In this document: positions 16,023 to 24,794 of the stretch, in pieces | Layout of the letters: each line of letters starts with the position of its first letter | Numbering within the stretch: the stretch's first letter is position 1 | Assembly: GCF_001545075.1 (NCBI RefSeq) | Contig: NZ_FCOB02000003.1 | Span: 186,001-250,000, forward strand | Direction: 5' to 3' | Source: Caballeronia ptereochthonis | GTDB lineage: Bacteria > Pseudomonadota > Gammaproteobacteria > Burkholderiales > Burkholderiaceae | Length of the DNA stretch: 64,000 nt | Notes under the pieces: generated by a model | The model's database searches: none | Told to the model about the DNA's origin: nothing | Seen by the model: only the letters and a program-made list of their open reading frames with translations | Position numbers and translations under genes: made by a program

Positions 16023-17501
16023 TCAGGCCGCGCTCGAAAGCGGCAGGCCAAGATTGCCGAGGCAAAAGTATTTCGTTTCGACGAAGGGCTCGAAGCCTTC
16101 CGCGCCGCCTTCGCGGCCGAGGCCGGACGCCTTCATGCCGCCGAAGGGAATCGGCGCGCCGGTGAATTTCACGCCGTTGACCGAGACCATTGCGAAGTCG
16201 AGCCGCCGCACGAGCTGGAAGATCGTGTCGATGCGCGTCGCGCAGACATAGGCGGCGAGACCGTATTCCGTGTCGTTCGCGCGCGTGACGGCTTCGTCGA
16301 GCGTATCGAACGGGGAGATCGCGGAGATCGGCGCGAAGTTCTCTTCGTCGTAGATGCGCATGCCTGGTTTGGCATCGGCGACGACGGTCGGTTCAAAGAA
16401 CCAGCCGCCGAGCGCGTGCGGATTGCCGCCAGCGGTGATGCGCGCGCCCTGCGCCTTCGCATCTTCCACGCGTGCGACGGTCGCATCGAACGCGGCCTGA
16501 TGCATGAGCGGGCCGACATCCACGTTCGCTTCGAAAGCGGTCCCTACTTTCAGCGCCTTGACTGCATCGGTGTAGCGTTCGACGAACTGTTCGTAAAGCG
16601 GACGCGCGACGAGAATGCGGTTTGCGGCGCAGCAATCCTGCCCGGAGGTCTGAAACTTGGCCCCCACGGCGACGCGCACGGCCTGTTCCAGGTCGGCATC
16701 TTCGGTCACGATGAAAGGCGCATTGCCGCCGAGTTCGAGTGCGAGCTTCTTGATGCCCGATTGCGCGGCGGCCTTTGCAACGAGACCGCCGACGCGCGTC
16801 GAGCCGGTAAAGCTGACGGCGCGCACGCGCGTATCGCCGACGAGCGTTTCCATTGCCATTTGCGGCTCGCCGATGACGACGTTGAACACGCCCGGCGGAA
16901 AGCCTGCTTCCTCCGCGAGCTGTGCGAGTGCGATTGCCGAGAACGGCGTCTCGTGCGCGGGCTTCACGACGACCGTGCAGCCCGCTGCCATTGCCGCAGC
17001 GACCTTGCGCGTGATCATCGCGACGGGGAAGTTCCAGGGCGTGATGAGCGCGGCGACACCGACGGGCTCCATGACGGTGCCGAGATGCGCGCCGTCGATA
17101 TGCGTGGGGATGGTGCGTCCCGCGAGGCGCCTGGCTTCGCTGGCGAACCATTCGACGAAGCTCGCCGCATAAGCGATTTCGCCTTTGGATTCGGCGAGCG
17201 GCTTGCCTTGTTCGAGCGACAGGATGCCCGCGAGATCTGCCTGATGGCGCATGATGAGTTCGTGCCAGCGCAGCAGCAGCGCGCTGCGCTTTTGCTGCGG
17301 CACCCAGCGCCACGACTGGAATGCGCGATCGGCGGCGTCGACGGCGTTCACGATCTGCGCCTTGTCGAGCATCGGCACGTGGCCGATGATGTTCTGATCC
17401 GCGGGATTGGTTACTGCGATCGATGCGGCGCTGTCGCTGTGGATCCAGCGGCCGTCGACATAGCAAAGTGATTTGAACAGGACTGGATGACCTAGCAGCA
17501 T
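16023..17501 (-). CDS. doeC: Semialdehyde dehydrogenase of ectoine degradation (DoeC/Ssd)
   Basis: A 492-residue NAD(P)-dependent aldehyde dehydrogenase. It has ALITPWNFPVAMITRKVAAA, FTGSTRVGGLVAKAA, and the catalytic glutamate segment LALELGGNAPFIV. The nucleophile is in FQTSGQDCCAANRI, where Cys290 is the expected catalytic residue and Cys291 adjoins it. By similarity it is succinate-semialdehyde dehydrogenase-like. In this cluster it should oxidise aspartate semialdehyde to aspartate. The start at 17501 is chosen because an AAGGAGA site precedes it. An ATG six codons upstream lacks one. A long repeat element separates it from asnC, so doeC-doeD may have their own promoter. Confidence 0.85.
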   Translation of the reverse strand: MLLGHPVLFKSLCYVDGRWIHSDSAASIAVTNPADQNIIGHVPMLDKAQIVNAVDAADRAFQSWRWVPQQKRSALLLRWHELIMRHQADLAGILSLEQGKPLAESKGEIAYAASFVEWFASEARRLAGRTIPTHIDGAHLGTVMEPVGVAALITPWNFPVAMITRKVAAAMAAGCTVVVKPAHETPFSAIALAQLAEEAGFPPGVFNVVIGEPQMAMETLVGDTRVRAVSFTGSTRVGGLVAKAAAQSGIKKLALELGGNAPFIVTEDADLEQAVRVAVGAKFQTSGQDCCAANRILVARPLYEQFVERYTDAVKALKVGTAFEANVDVGPLMHQAAFDATVARVEDAKAQGARITAGGNPHALGGWFFEPTVVADAKPGMRIYDEENFAPISAISPFDTLDEAVTRANDTEYGLAAYVCATRIDTIFQLVRRLDFAMVSVNGVKFTGAPIPFGGMKASGLGREGGAEGFEPFVETKYFCLGNLGLPLSSAA

Positions 17502-17641
17502 GGGAGTCTCCTTACGCATTGGTTTTTGCCCTCGCGGGCGTGCGATTTACCGTGTGATCCGATGTGTTCACTTTACGGGTCTTGTGGTCCTGGTGTTTTT
17601 TGTTATTCGGGCTGGGGATTGGTGTTTTTTCTGTTTGGTTT

Positions 17642-17667
17642 GGGTTTGGGAGTGGGTTTTTTTGGGG
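17642..17667 (+). other. G-quadruplex-capable G/T-rich tract
   Basis: Four G-runs separated by loops of 3, 3 and 7 bases fit the G3+N1-7 rule on the plus strand. It sits in a T/G-rich stretch (about 17570-17690) between the doeC start and the repeat element. Its function is unknown. Confidence 0.5.
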
Positions 17668-17689
17668 TGTTTGGTTGGTTCGCTCGTGC

Positions 17690-18314
17690 TTTCGTGAAAT
17701 CCTGTGTTCGTGTCGGTCTATTAGCACTGCCCCTCCCCGGGGCGGGGGTCACTTTCTTTGCTGCTGCAAAGAAAGTAACCAAAGAAAGCAGCTTTTTGGC
17801 CCAGCCAGACTCGTCGTCATCGTTCAGAGTGGCCCAGCCTCTAAAGAGTGCCCTCATAGGCCACACCGGACTTGGCTCGCGCACGGTCTGACGAGCTAGA
17901 CCTTTAAGCGCGGTGGTTCAGCCCCACAGCGTTCCGGCACAGCGCTACGCGCTGCCGCAGGGTCTGCAAGGGAAACCAACCTTTAGCGAATGCGGTGAGA
18001 TGAAGGCGTTAGCCAAGAAGCACGGGCAGACCCGATGAACCCTTCGGCCGCGCAGCGGGCTGGAGCTTTTGGTGCTGAACCAGTCCGTCTTGTGGTGCGA
18101 TGGGGCAGACCGTGCGCGAGCCACGGCGCGTTAGTCCTTTGAGGGTGACACTTAGGGGCTGGGCCACTCCGAACCATGACGACGGGTCCGCCTCAAGCAC
18201 TCTGGGCCAAAGCTGCTTTCTTTGGTTACTTTCTTTGCAGCAGCAAAGAAAGTGACTGCCGCCCCGCACAGGGGCAGTGCTAATAGACCACTAAGAACTC
18301 AGGATTTCATAGAA
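17690..18314. repeat. About 625-bp imperfect inverted-repeat element
   Basis: The two ends are inverted copies. GGTCTATTAGCACTGCCCC at about 17715-17733 is mirrored by GGGGCAGTGCTAATAGACC at about 18271-18289. Similarity extends outward (GAAATCCTG against CAGGATTTC). It also extends inward through the hairpins 17751-17776 and 18228-18253, and on to the TGGCTCGCGCACGGTCTG-type stretch near 17871-17890 and its inverse near 18108-18124. Short ORFs in both directions inside it are only products of the hairpins. No transposase is present. It lies between the asnC stop and the doeC start. A reduced copy occurs near 45.9 kb. Confidence 0.85.
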
Positions 18315-18352
18315 ACCCAAGCGCACAAAAACAAACAAACGAGCAAAGCAAT

Positions 18353-18835
18353 TCAAAAAACATCCTCAACCCAATCCGGCGGCCCCTCGCCAAAATTCTT
18401 AACCACTTTCGTGACGATATAAGTAAAGTACCGCTCGATCCCAAGCTCCTCGACGAGCAGCGAATCGATAAACCGCTGATAGTGATCGATATCCCGCGAC
18501 ACGACATGCAGCACATAATCCACGCCACCACCGGTGGCATAACACTGCACGATTTCCGGCGCCGCATTCACCCGCTCTTCGAAGCGCCGCATATCCTGCG
18601 CCGTATGACGCGAAAGCGTCACCTCGACGACAATACGGCTGCCCTTGAAGGCAGCCGCCCAGTCGATGTCCGCGCGATAGCCCCTTATGAGCCCGCTCTC
18701 TTCCAGCTTCTTCACGCGCTCCCATGCCGGAGAGATCGACAGATTGACCTCCTCCGCAAGGCGCGACTTCGTAATGCGGCCATCCCGCGCAAGAATACGC
18801 AGGATGGCCAGATCGTAGCGGTCGAGCTTGATCAC
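18353..18835 (-). CDS. doeX: Lrp/AsnC family regulator of ectoine degradation (AsnC/DoeX)
   Basis: A 160-residue feast/famine regulator. It has an N-terminal helix-turn-helix (LDRYDLAILRILARDGRITK, then SRLAEEVNLSISPAWERVKK). The C-terminal ligand domain contains CYATGGGVDYVLHVVSRDID. AsnC/DoeX is a conserved member of ectoine catabolic clusters and is thought to modulate the operon in response to metabolites. It starts at a GTG that overlaps the TGA of doeB (GTGA), so the two are translationally coupled. The long repeat element lies immediately downstream. Confidence 0.9.
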   Translation of the reverse strand: MIKLDRYDLAILRILARDGRITKSRLAEEVNLSISPAWERVKKLEESGLIRGYRADIDWAAAFKGSRIVVEVTLSRHTAQDMRRFEERVNAAPEIVQCYATGGGVDYVLHVVSRDIDHYQRFIDSLLVEELGIERYFTYIVTKVVKNFGEGPPDWVEDVF

Positions 18836-19857
18836 ACCACGCTCACTGCAATGTTGCGCTCGACGATATCCGCGACCACCGCGACGGTATCGCCCGTCTG
18901 CACGAGGCCCGGAAAATGCCGCGCCGCAAGCAGCCCGTCGCGCTTCGCACGATACTCGATCGCCGCCGCGCCCGTGCGCGTGATGTCGTACACGCGCGCA
19001 AGCACATCGCCCGCCCTCACCATGTCGCCCAGGTCACGGCACATCTCCAGCAAGCCCGTGTGCTCGCTCGTCGTGTAGCACGAGCCGTCAGGCATGTCGA
19101 GCAGCGTGGTCGTGCGCGCCTCGCCCTGCACCACATCCTTCTCGATGATGCCCGCATACGCGAGAAAACCGTACACGCCACGCTCCGCGATCGCAACGCT
19201 CCTCGCCGTCGACGATCCGCCGCCGCCAAGTTCGGTCGATACGAATACCTTGCCCGCTTCCTCCGCCGCGCTGTCATAGAGGCCGACACTGTCGAGCTCC
19301 AGCATGCGCATCGAATACGGCGCGCCGAACGCGCGCATCGCGGCTTCGCAACGCGACTGCTGCGTCGCGTCGTTCAGCACGTGAATCGCCGCGAACGGAA
19401 GAAAGTCGAGCGTGCGGCCCCCCGCATGAATGTCGAGCACGTAATCCGCGAGCGGCAACAGATGACGCTGGAAGTAATCCGCAATCTTCTCCGTCGTCGT
19501 GCCGTCAGGCTTGCCGGGGAAGCTGCGGTTCAAATTGCCCGCATCGATCGGCGACGTGCGCATGCCCGCGCGGAACGCCGGATAGTTCATGAACGGCACG
19601 ATGATCACACGGCCGTTCACGTCCGATGCCTTCAGCGTCGATGCGAGCTTCGCCAGCGCGATCGGCCCTTCGTACTCGTCGCCATGATTGCCGCCCGTGA
19701 GCAGCGCGGTCGGTCCGTCACCGCGCTTGATCACGGTGACCGGAATCATCACGGCGCCCCATGCCGAATCGTTGCGTGAGTACGGCAGCTTCAGGAAGCC
19801 GTGCTGAACGCCCTCGGCGTCGAAATCGACGGTCGGGCTGATCGGTGACGCGCGCAT
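18832..19857 (-). CDS. doeB: N-acetyl-L-2,4-diaminobutyrate deacetylase (DoeB/EutE)
   Basis: A 341-residue zinc deacylase of the succinylglutamate desuccinylase/aspartoacylase family. The zinc ligands are visible in LLTGGNHGDEYEGPIALAKL (His and Glu) and YVLDIHAGGRTLDFLPFA (His). An Asn-Arg pair occurs in IDAGNLNRSFPG. In the known pathway this enzyme removes acetate from the product of DoeA to give 2,4-diaminobutyrate. It is four bases downstream of doeA and overlaps asnC by four bases. The start ATG at 19857 gives the normal family length. Confidence 0.92.
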   Translation of the reverse strand: MRASPISPTVDFDAEGVQHGFLKLPYSRNDSAWGAVMIPVTVIKRGDGPTALLTGGNHGDEYEGPIALAKLASTLKASDVNGRVIIVPFMNYPAFRAGMRTSPIDAGNLNRSFPGKPDGTTTEKIADYFQRHLLPLADYVLDIHAGGRTLDFLPFAAIHVLNDATQQSRCEAAMRAFGAPYSMRMLELDSVGLYDSAAEEAGKVFVSTELGGGGSSTARSVAIAERGVYGFLAYAGIIEKDVVQGEARTTTLLDMPDGSCYTTSEHTGLLEMCRDLGDMVRAGDVLARVYDITRTGAAAIEYRAKRDGLLAARHFPGLVQTGDTVAVVADIVERNIAVSVV

Positions 19858-19861
19858 CGTG

Positions 19862-21079
19862 CTACTCCTTCACGAACAATTTGCGAGGCGTGTTGCAGAA
19901 GGTCTCGACGCCAGTGTCCGTAATCAGGATGCTCTCCGTGATTTCGAGGCCCCAGTCGTCGAGCCAGAGGCCCGGCATGAAGTGGAAGGTCATGCCGGGT
20001 TCGAGGACGGTCTTGTCCCCGGGACGCAGGCTCATCGTGCGCTCGCCCCAGTCCGGCGGATAGCTTGCCCCGATCGGATAGCCGCAGCGGCTGTCCTTCT
20101 CGATACCGAACTTGCGCAGCACCGCGAAGAACGCATTGGCGATGTCCTCGGTCCTGTTACCCGGCTTCGCCATGGCAAGACCCGCTTCGATGCCTTCGAC
20201 GACCGCCTTCTCTCCTTCGATGAAATGCTGCGGCGGCTTGCCCAGATACACGGTGCGCGACAATGGGCAGTGATAACGCTTGAAGCATCCCGCGATCTCG
20301 AAGAACGTGCCGGCGTTCGCGGCGAACTTCGAATCGTCCCACGTGAGATGCGGCGCGGCTGCATCGGAACCGGTCGGCAGGAGCGGCACGATCGCCGGAT
20401 AGTCGCCGCCATGACCTTCGACGCCCGTGATTCCCGCCTCGTAGATCTGCGCGACGAGATCGCTCTTCTTCATGCCCGGCTCGACCGTGTCGAGAATGCG
20501 CGCATGCATCTTCTCGACGATGCGCGCCGCCACGCGCATGTATTCGATCTCGCGCGGCGACTTCACCGCGCGCTGCCAGTTGACGAGCGCGGTCGCATCG
20601 ACGAACTTCGCGTTCGGCAAATGCTGGGTCAGGGACGCATACGCCTTCGCGCTGAAGTAGTAGTTGTCCATCTCCACGCCGATGCGCTTCTTGTCCCAAC
20701 CGCGCGCGGCGATGACTTCGGTGGACAGGTAATCCATCGGATGACGAACCTGCGACTGCACATAGTGATCCGGATAGCCGACGATATCGTCGTGCCCCAT
20801 GAACACCGTGCGTTTCGCGCCGTTCGCGTCCTGGCCGCGGCCGTACCAGACCGGCTCGCCGTCCATCGCGAGCAGCACGCATTGGTGCACGTAGAACGAC
20901 CAGCCGTCATAGCCCGTGAGCCACGCCATGTTGGTCGGGTCGGTCACGATCAGGAGATCGATGCCCGCCTTCTCCATCGCACGCCGCGTCTTGGCGATGC
21001 GCGCGTCGTATTCGCTGCGCTCGAACGGCAGGCGTACCACGGGCGCCTCCCCCTTCTTCTGTTGCATGATTTCGGACAT
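19862..21079 (-). CDS. doeA: Ectoine hydrolase (DoeA/EutD)
   Basis: A 405-residue M24 (creatinase/prolidase-fold) protein. It has VVRLPFERSEYDARIAKTRR at the N-terminus, LIVTDPTNMAWLTGYDGWSF, EGHGGDYPAIVPLLPTG, FEIAGCFKRYHCPLSRTVYL, and MSLRPGDKTVLEPGMTFHFM. These fit ectoine hydrolase, which opens the ectoine ring to N-acetyl-diaminobutyrate. The start at 21079 (MSEIMQQKKG) is preceded by GAGGGGA and lies 11 bases after eutC. The frame is open further upstream but that part overlaps eutC. Confidence 0.92.
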   Translation of the reverse strand: MSEIMQQKKGEAPVVRLPFERSEYDARIAKTRRAMEKAGIDLLIVTDPTNMAWLTGYDGWSFYVHQCVLLAMDGEPVWYGRGQDANGAKRTVFMGHDDIVGYPDHYVQSQVRHPMDYLSTEVIAARGWDKKRIGVEMDNYYFSAKAYASLTQHLPNAKFVDATALVNWQRAVKSPREIEYMRVAARIVEKMHARILDTVEPGMKKSDLVAQIYEAGITGVEGHGGDYPAIVPLLPTGSDAAAPHLTWDDSKFAANAGTFFEIAGCFKRYHCPLSRTVYLGKPPQHFIEGEKAVVEGIEAGLAMAKPGNRTEDIANAFFAVLRKFGIEKDSRCGYPIGASYPPDWGERTMSLRPGDKTVLEPGMTFHFMPGLWLDDWGLEITESILITDTGVETFCNTPRKLFVKE

Positions 21080-21090
21080 CGTCCCCTCTA

Positions 21091-22101
21091 TCAAGCCGTC
21101 ACATCGTTGTGGAAAATCGTTCCTGCCCGCGCCGCGCGCGCCCGCTGGATCGCGAGCGTTGCAATCGCGGTGTCCTGCGCGCCGGTGCCGGTCAGATCGC
21201 ACACGGTCACTTCGTCATCGCTGGCCCGGCCCGGCGCCTGTTGCGCGATGACCTGCCCCAGTTCGGCAAAAGACGCATCAGCAGCAATCACGCCCGCTTC
21301 GATCGCGTGGTGCAGCTCGCCCAGCACGCGCACTTGCTGCAGGCGGTCGCATACGTAGCGCGCTTTCGCCAACACGTCCGGTGCGATTTCATTCTTGTGC
21401 TCGGCATCCGACCCCATCGCCGTGATGTGCAGGCCGGGATGCAGGTCGCGTGCGTGAATCAGCGGCTCGCGGCTCGGCGTCGTCGTGATGGCGATGTCCG
21501 CATGCGTCAACGCATCGCTCACGCTGTCGGCCACTTCGCATTGCAGCCCTTCGGCTTCGCAATCGCGCGCATAGTGCTGCGAACGCTCACGCTCGCGCGC
21601 CCACACGGTGACATGATCGATGTCGCGCACGAGACGCAATGCCTTCAGTTGCAGACGCGCCTGCTCGCCCGCGCCGATGATCGCCACGCGCTTCGCATCC
21701 TTTCGCGCGAGCCAGCGCGCGGCAACCGCGCCCGCTGCCGCGGTGCGTACCGCAGTGAGATAGCCGTTGTCGAGCAACACCGCTTCGGTGAGGCCCGTGC
21801 GCGCCGAAAGCACCAGCATCAGGCCGTTGAGGCTCGGCAGCCCGAGCGAAGGATTGTTGAAGAAGCCCGGGCTCACCTTGATCGCGAAGCTCGGAAAGCG
21901 TGGCAAGTACGCGGTTTTCACGTCCACCTCGCCCGCATGCTCGGGAATGTCGAGACGCAGGATCGGCGGCATCGCGACGGCTTCCGTCGCAAGCGACTTG
22001 AACGCGGCTTCGACTTGCTCGATCGCGTCGAGGTCGAGCGGCACGAGCGTGCGCAATTGCGCCTGCCCGAGTAGCACGGTGGATGTATCAATGGAAGACA
22101 T
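21091..22101 (-). CDS. eutC: Ornithine cyclodeaminase-family protein of hydroxyectoine utilisation (EutC)
   Basis: A 336-residue NAD(P)-binding protein of the ornithine cyclodeaminase/mu-crystallin family. The substrate region is PSFAIKVSPGFFNNPSLGLP, the Rossmann motif is VAIIGAGEQARLQLKALRLV, and ITAMGSDAEHKNEIAPDVLA follows. In ectoine clusters EutC works with EutB (and usually EutA) in converting 5-hydroxyectoine to ectoine. It starts three bases after the eutB stop, and doeA follows 11 bases after it. Confidence 0.9.
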   Translation of the reverse strand: MSSIDTSTVLLGQAQLRTLVPLDLDAIEQVEAAFKSLATEAVAMPPILRLDIPEHAGEVDVKTAYLPRFPSFAIKVSPGFFNNPSLGLPSLNGLMLVLSARTGLTEAVLLDNGYLTAVRTAAAGAVAARWLARKDAKRVAIIGAGEQARLQLKALRLVRDIDHVTVWARERERSQHYARDCEAEGLQCEVADSVSDALTHADIAITTTPSREPLIHARDLHPGLHITAMGSDAEHKNEIAPDVLAKARYVCDRLQQVRVLGELHHAIEAGVIAADASFAELGQVIAQQAPGRASDDEVTVCDLTGTGAQDTAIATLAIQRARAARAGTIFHNDVTA

Positions 22102-22104
22102 GGG

Positions 22105-23070
22105 TCAGGCAGCTCCAATCAGGCGGCGATGTGTTTCGATATCGATGTTGCTGCCGCTCACGACGATGACGATCGGCCCGTCTTGCACCTGAACCGCGCC
22201 ATCGAGCAGGGCCGCGATACCGACCGCCGCCGCGCCTTCGACGACGAGCCGTTCTTCGCGGTACGCATGCACGATGCCACGCGCGATCGATACTTCGTCG
22301 AGCAGCACGACGTCGTCGATGAAAGCGCGCGTCATCGCGAACGTATGCTGGTTATCCAGGCCGATGCCGCCGCCGAGCGAATCGGCAAGCGTCTCCAGTT
22401 CGTCGACGAAAACGGGCCTGCCTGCCGCCAGACTGGCGTGCATGGCTGCGCCGCGCTCCATCGAGACGCCGATCATCTTCACTTGGGGGCGGATGCTCTT
22501 CGCCGCGAACGCGACGCCGCTGAACAGTCCTCCGCCGGAGAGCGGCACGACGATGCTCGCCGCATCGGGCAGCGCCTCGAGAATCTCGAGGCCGATGGTG
22601 GCCTGTCCCGCGATCACGCGTTCGTCATCGAAAGGCGGAACGAATGCATACCCTTCCTCGCGCACGAGGCGTTGCGCTTCGACCTGCGCGTCGTCCTGGC
22701 TCTTGCCGCCGATGACGACGCGAGCCCCGAGCGCGACCACGGCATCGACCTTGTTCTTCGGCACGAGTGAAGACATGCACACCGCCGCTTCGATACCGAG
22801 CGCGCGCGCCGCATGCGCGACGGCGCGGCCGTGATTGCCCGTCGATGCGGTCACGACGCGCGTGCAACCTTGCTCGGCGATCTGCGCGAGCGCATTGGTC
22901 GCGCCGCGCAACTTGAAGCTGCCGGTGGGCTGCAGCGTTTCGAGCTTCAGATGAACCGGCACGCCTGCAATGCGCGACAACGCCGCCGATTGCACGAGCG
23001 GCGTGACGATCGCGCGCCCTTCGATGCGCTGGCGGGCGCTATAGACATCGGCGAGGGTGAGTGCGGACAT
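22105..23070 (-). CDS. eutB: Hydroxyectoine utilisation dehydratase (EutB)
   Basis: A 321-residue fold-type II PLP enzyme of the threonine dehydratase/serine racemase group. The PLP lysine is in LQPTGSFKLRGATNALAQIA. The substrate loop TASTGNHGRAVAHAARALG and the phosphate-binding VPLSGGGLFSGVAFAAK are intact. EutB is proposed to dehydrate 5-hydroxyectoine in the first step toward ectoine. As the first gene of the leftward eut-doe unit it has its own 90-base upstream gap containing a candidate EnuR operator. Confidence 0.9.
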   Translation of the reverse strand: MSALTLADVYSARQRIEGRAIVTPLVQSAALSRIAGVPVHLKLETLQPTGSFKLRGATNALAQIAEQGCTRVVTASTGNHGRAVAHAARALGIEAAVCMSSLVPKNKVDAVVALGARVVIGGKSQDDAQVEAQRLVREEGYAFVPPFDDERVIAGQATIGLEILEALPDAASIVVPLSGGGLFSGVAFAAKSIRPQVKMIGVSMERGAAMHASLAAGRPVFVDELETLADSLGGGIGLDNQHTFAMTRAFIDDVVLLDEVSIARGIVHAYREERLVVEGAAAVGIAALLDGAVQVQDGPIVIVVSGSNIDIETHRRLIGAA

Positions 23071-23134
23071 TGGCGTCTGGGTTGCGTGTGCGGTAGCGAT
23101 GCAATCCAGTCTAATGTCCTAAAAAAATGATTTT

Positions 23135-23152
23135 GATTGTCCTAGTTCAATC
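23135..23152. promoter_or_regulatory. Candidate EnuR operator upstream of eutB
   Basis: GATTGTCCTAGTTCAATC is a near-palindrome (GATTG and CAATC arms) 65 bases before the eutB start. It matches the sequence at 24620-24637 in 15 of 18 positions. A second TGTCCTA lies 23 bases away at 23115-23121, about two helical turns. Confidence 0.6.
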
Positions 23153-23160
23153 ACGTCGAT

Positions 23161-24558
23161 CTAATTGAAATCGTGCACGTGCGGGTATTGCCCGAACACT
23201 TCGCAAATGGTCTCCACCGCCGTGCGGAACGCGCCCTCGCCGACTTCCGCGCCGACGCACAGCCGCACCGCATTGGGACGCACCGCGCCGCGCACGAGAA
23301 ACGGATCGGGCGACGTCACCGCGATATTGCGGTTGCGCAATTCGCGCGTGATGCGTTCCGCCTCCCATTCGTCGGGCACGCGCAGCCAGGCCGACAGCGC
23401 GTTCGGATGACTGCCCAGCACGTAGTCGCCCAGCACTTCGCGCACGACGCTCTGACGCGCCGCGAGACGCTCGCGCTGAATCTGCACGAGGCGTTGCGCG
23501 GTGCCGTCCATGATCCAGCGCGCGGTGACTTCGGCAATCGGCGAGGTCGCCATCCAGCTGCTCACGCGCAGGACGCTTTCCGCGCGCAATGCGAGCCGGC
23601 GCGGCACCGTCATGAAGCCGGTGCGCAAGCCGCTCAACACGGACTTCGTCATGCTCGTGCAGTAGAACGCGAGCTCGGGTATGAGGCTCGCGATGGGCGT
23701 CTGTGCCTTCGCGGGCAGCGCGCCGTACACATCGTCCTCGATGACATAGACGCCGTAGCGCTCCGCGATGCGCGCAATCGCGCGGCGGCGCGAATCGGGC
23801 ATCATCGCGACCGTCGGGTTGTTCAGCGTCGGCGTGCAGACGAGCGCGCTCACGCGCTCGCTGTCGCAGACTTCCTCGAAGTGCTCGGGCCGGATGCCGT
23901 GCTCGTCGATCTCCAGCCCCTTAAGCGTAAACCCCAGCACGTTCGCCGAACCGATCACGCCATGGTCCGTCAGGCTTTCGCACAGGACCGTATCACCGGG
24001 GCCGACGATCGACGCGAGTGCGAGAAAGATGCCGTGCGCCGCGCCATTGGTGACGAGCAGCGTCTCCACGCTCGCCGGCATATTGAGCGATGCGAGCCAC
24101 GCGACGCCTGCCTGCCGGTGATGCTCGAATCCCGCGATCGGCCGGAACGCGCGTATCCACGGCTGATCCTCGATGGTCGAGAGCGTCGCGCAAACCTTGC
24201 GCCACATCGCGTCGTGTTCGGGCGTGTGCACGATGCGCGCAATCGAGAAATCGACCACCGAGCGCTCTGCCGTGTCGAGCATGTAGTTGGACATGGCCTC
24301 AGTCACGCGCGCCGAGACGAAGCTGCCGCGCCCCACTTCGCAGCGGATCAGCCCTTGTCTTTCCAGTTCCTTGTAGGCGTTCGTCACGGTCTGCACGCTG
24401 ATCGCGAGATCCGCCGCGACTTCGCGCTGCGGCGGCAGACGCTCGCCGGACGAGAGCGCACCGCTTTCGATATCGGCGGCCATCGCCTTCACGAGCCGCT
24501 TGTATTTGGACTGCACGCCTTGCACCGCGCGCACGGCGTCGCGCCATCGTTCGTTCAC
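23161..24558 (-). CDS. enuR: MocR/GabR-type ectoine regulator EnuR
   Basis: A 465-residue regulator. Its N-terminal GntR winged helix (SGERLPPQREVAADLAISVQ, then TVTNAYKELERQGLIRCEVG) is followed by an aminotransferase-like domain. That domain has IEDDVYGALPA and the PLP-binding lysine Lys305 in CTSMTKSVLSGLRTGF. EnuR proteins repress ectoine import and catabolism genes. The ectoine breakdown intermediates N-acetyl-diaminobutyrate and diaminobutyrate bind through the PLP and relieve repression. It lies between the catabolic genes and the divergent ehu importer, as in other ectoine consumers. Confidence 0.92.
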   Translation of the reverse strand: MNERWRDAVRAVQGVQSKYKRLVKAMAADIESGALSSGERLPPQREVAADLAISVQTVTNAYKELERQGLIRCEVGRGSFVSARVTEAMSNYMLDTAERSVVDFSIARIVHTPEHDAMWRKVCATLSTIEDQPWIRAFRPIAGFEHHRQAGVAWLASLNMPASVETLLVTNGAAHGIFLALASIVGPGDTVLCESLTDHGVIGSANVLGFTLKGLEIDEHGIRPEHFEEVCDSERVSALVCTPTLNNPTVAMMPDSRRRAIARIAERYGVYVIEDDVYGALPAKAQTPIASLIPELAFYCTSMTKSVLSGLRTGFMTVPRRLALRAESVLRVSSWMATSPIAEVTARWIMDGTAQRLVQIQRERLAARQSVVREVLGDYVLGSHPNALSAWLRVPDEWEAERITRELRNRNIAVTSPDPFLVRGAVRPNAVRLCVGAEVGEGAFRTAVETICEVFGQYPHVHDFN

Positions 24559-24619
24559 TTCCTGCTCCTCACATGCAGAGTTTCAAGTGCAATAGTGGCG
24601 CAAAAGCGCGCCTGAAAAT

Positions 24620-24637
24620 AATTGTCCTAGAGCAATC
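24620..24637. promoter_or_regulatory. Candidate EnuR operator between enuR and ehuB
   Basis: AATTGTCCTAGAGCAATC matches the eutB-proximal site in 15 of 18 positions and has the same ATTG/CAAT arms. A possible minus 35 (TTGTCC, 24623-24628) falls within it. An AT-rich minus 10-like ATATAT follows at 24646-24651, so binding would block this promoter. The promoter itself is inference. Confidence 0.6.
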
Positions 24638-24794
24638 GGAACAAATATATGGCTTTGTATTCTGCGTTCGTGGCTGCGCTCCGAGACGCCGTGAAGCTCC
24701 GCGGAGTAAGGGTTTTCTCGGTCTTTCGCACCCTCGCCGCCATTCGAACGGCCCTACTCGACCACGCTTGAAGAACCACTACTACGGAAACGAT

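Noticed and set aside
17526..18269. Several small ORFs inside the inverted repeat
   Set aside because: They derive from hairpin sequence, occur in both directions and give near-mirror peptides such as FFAAAKKVT, so they are not genes.
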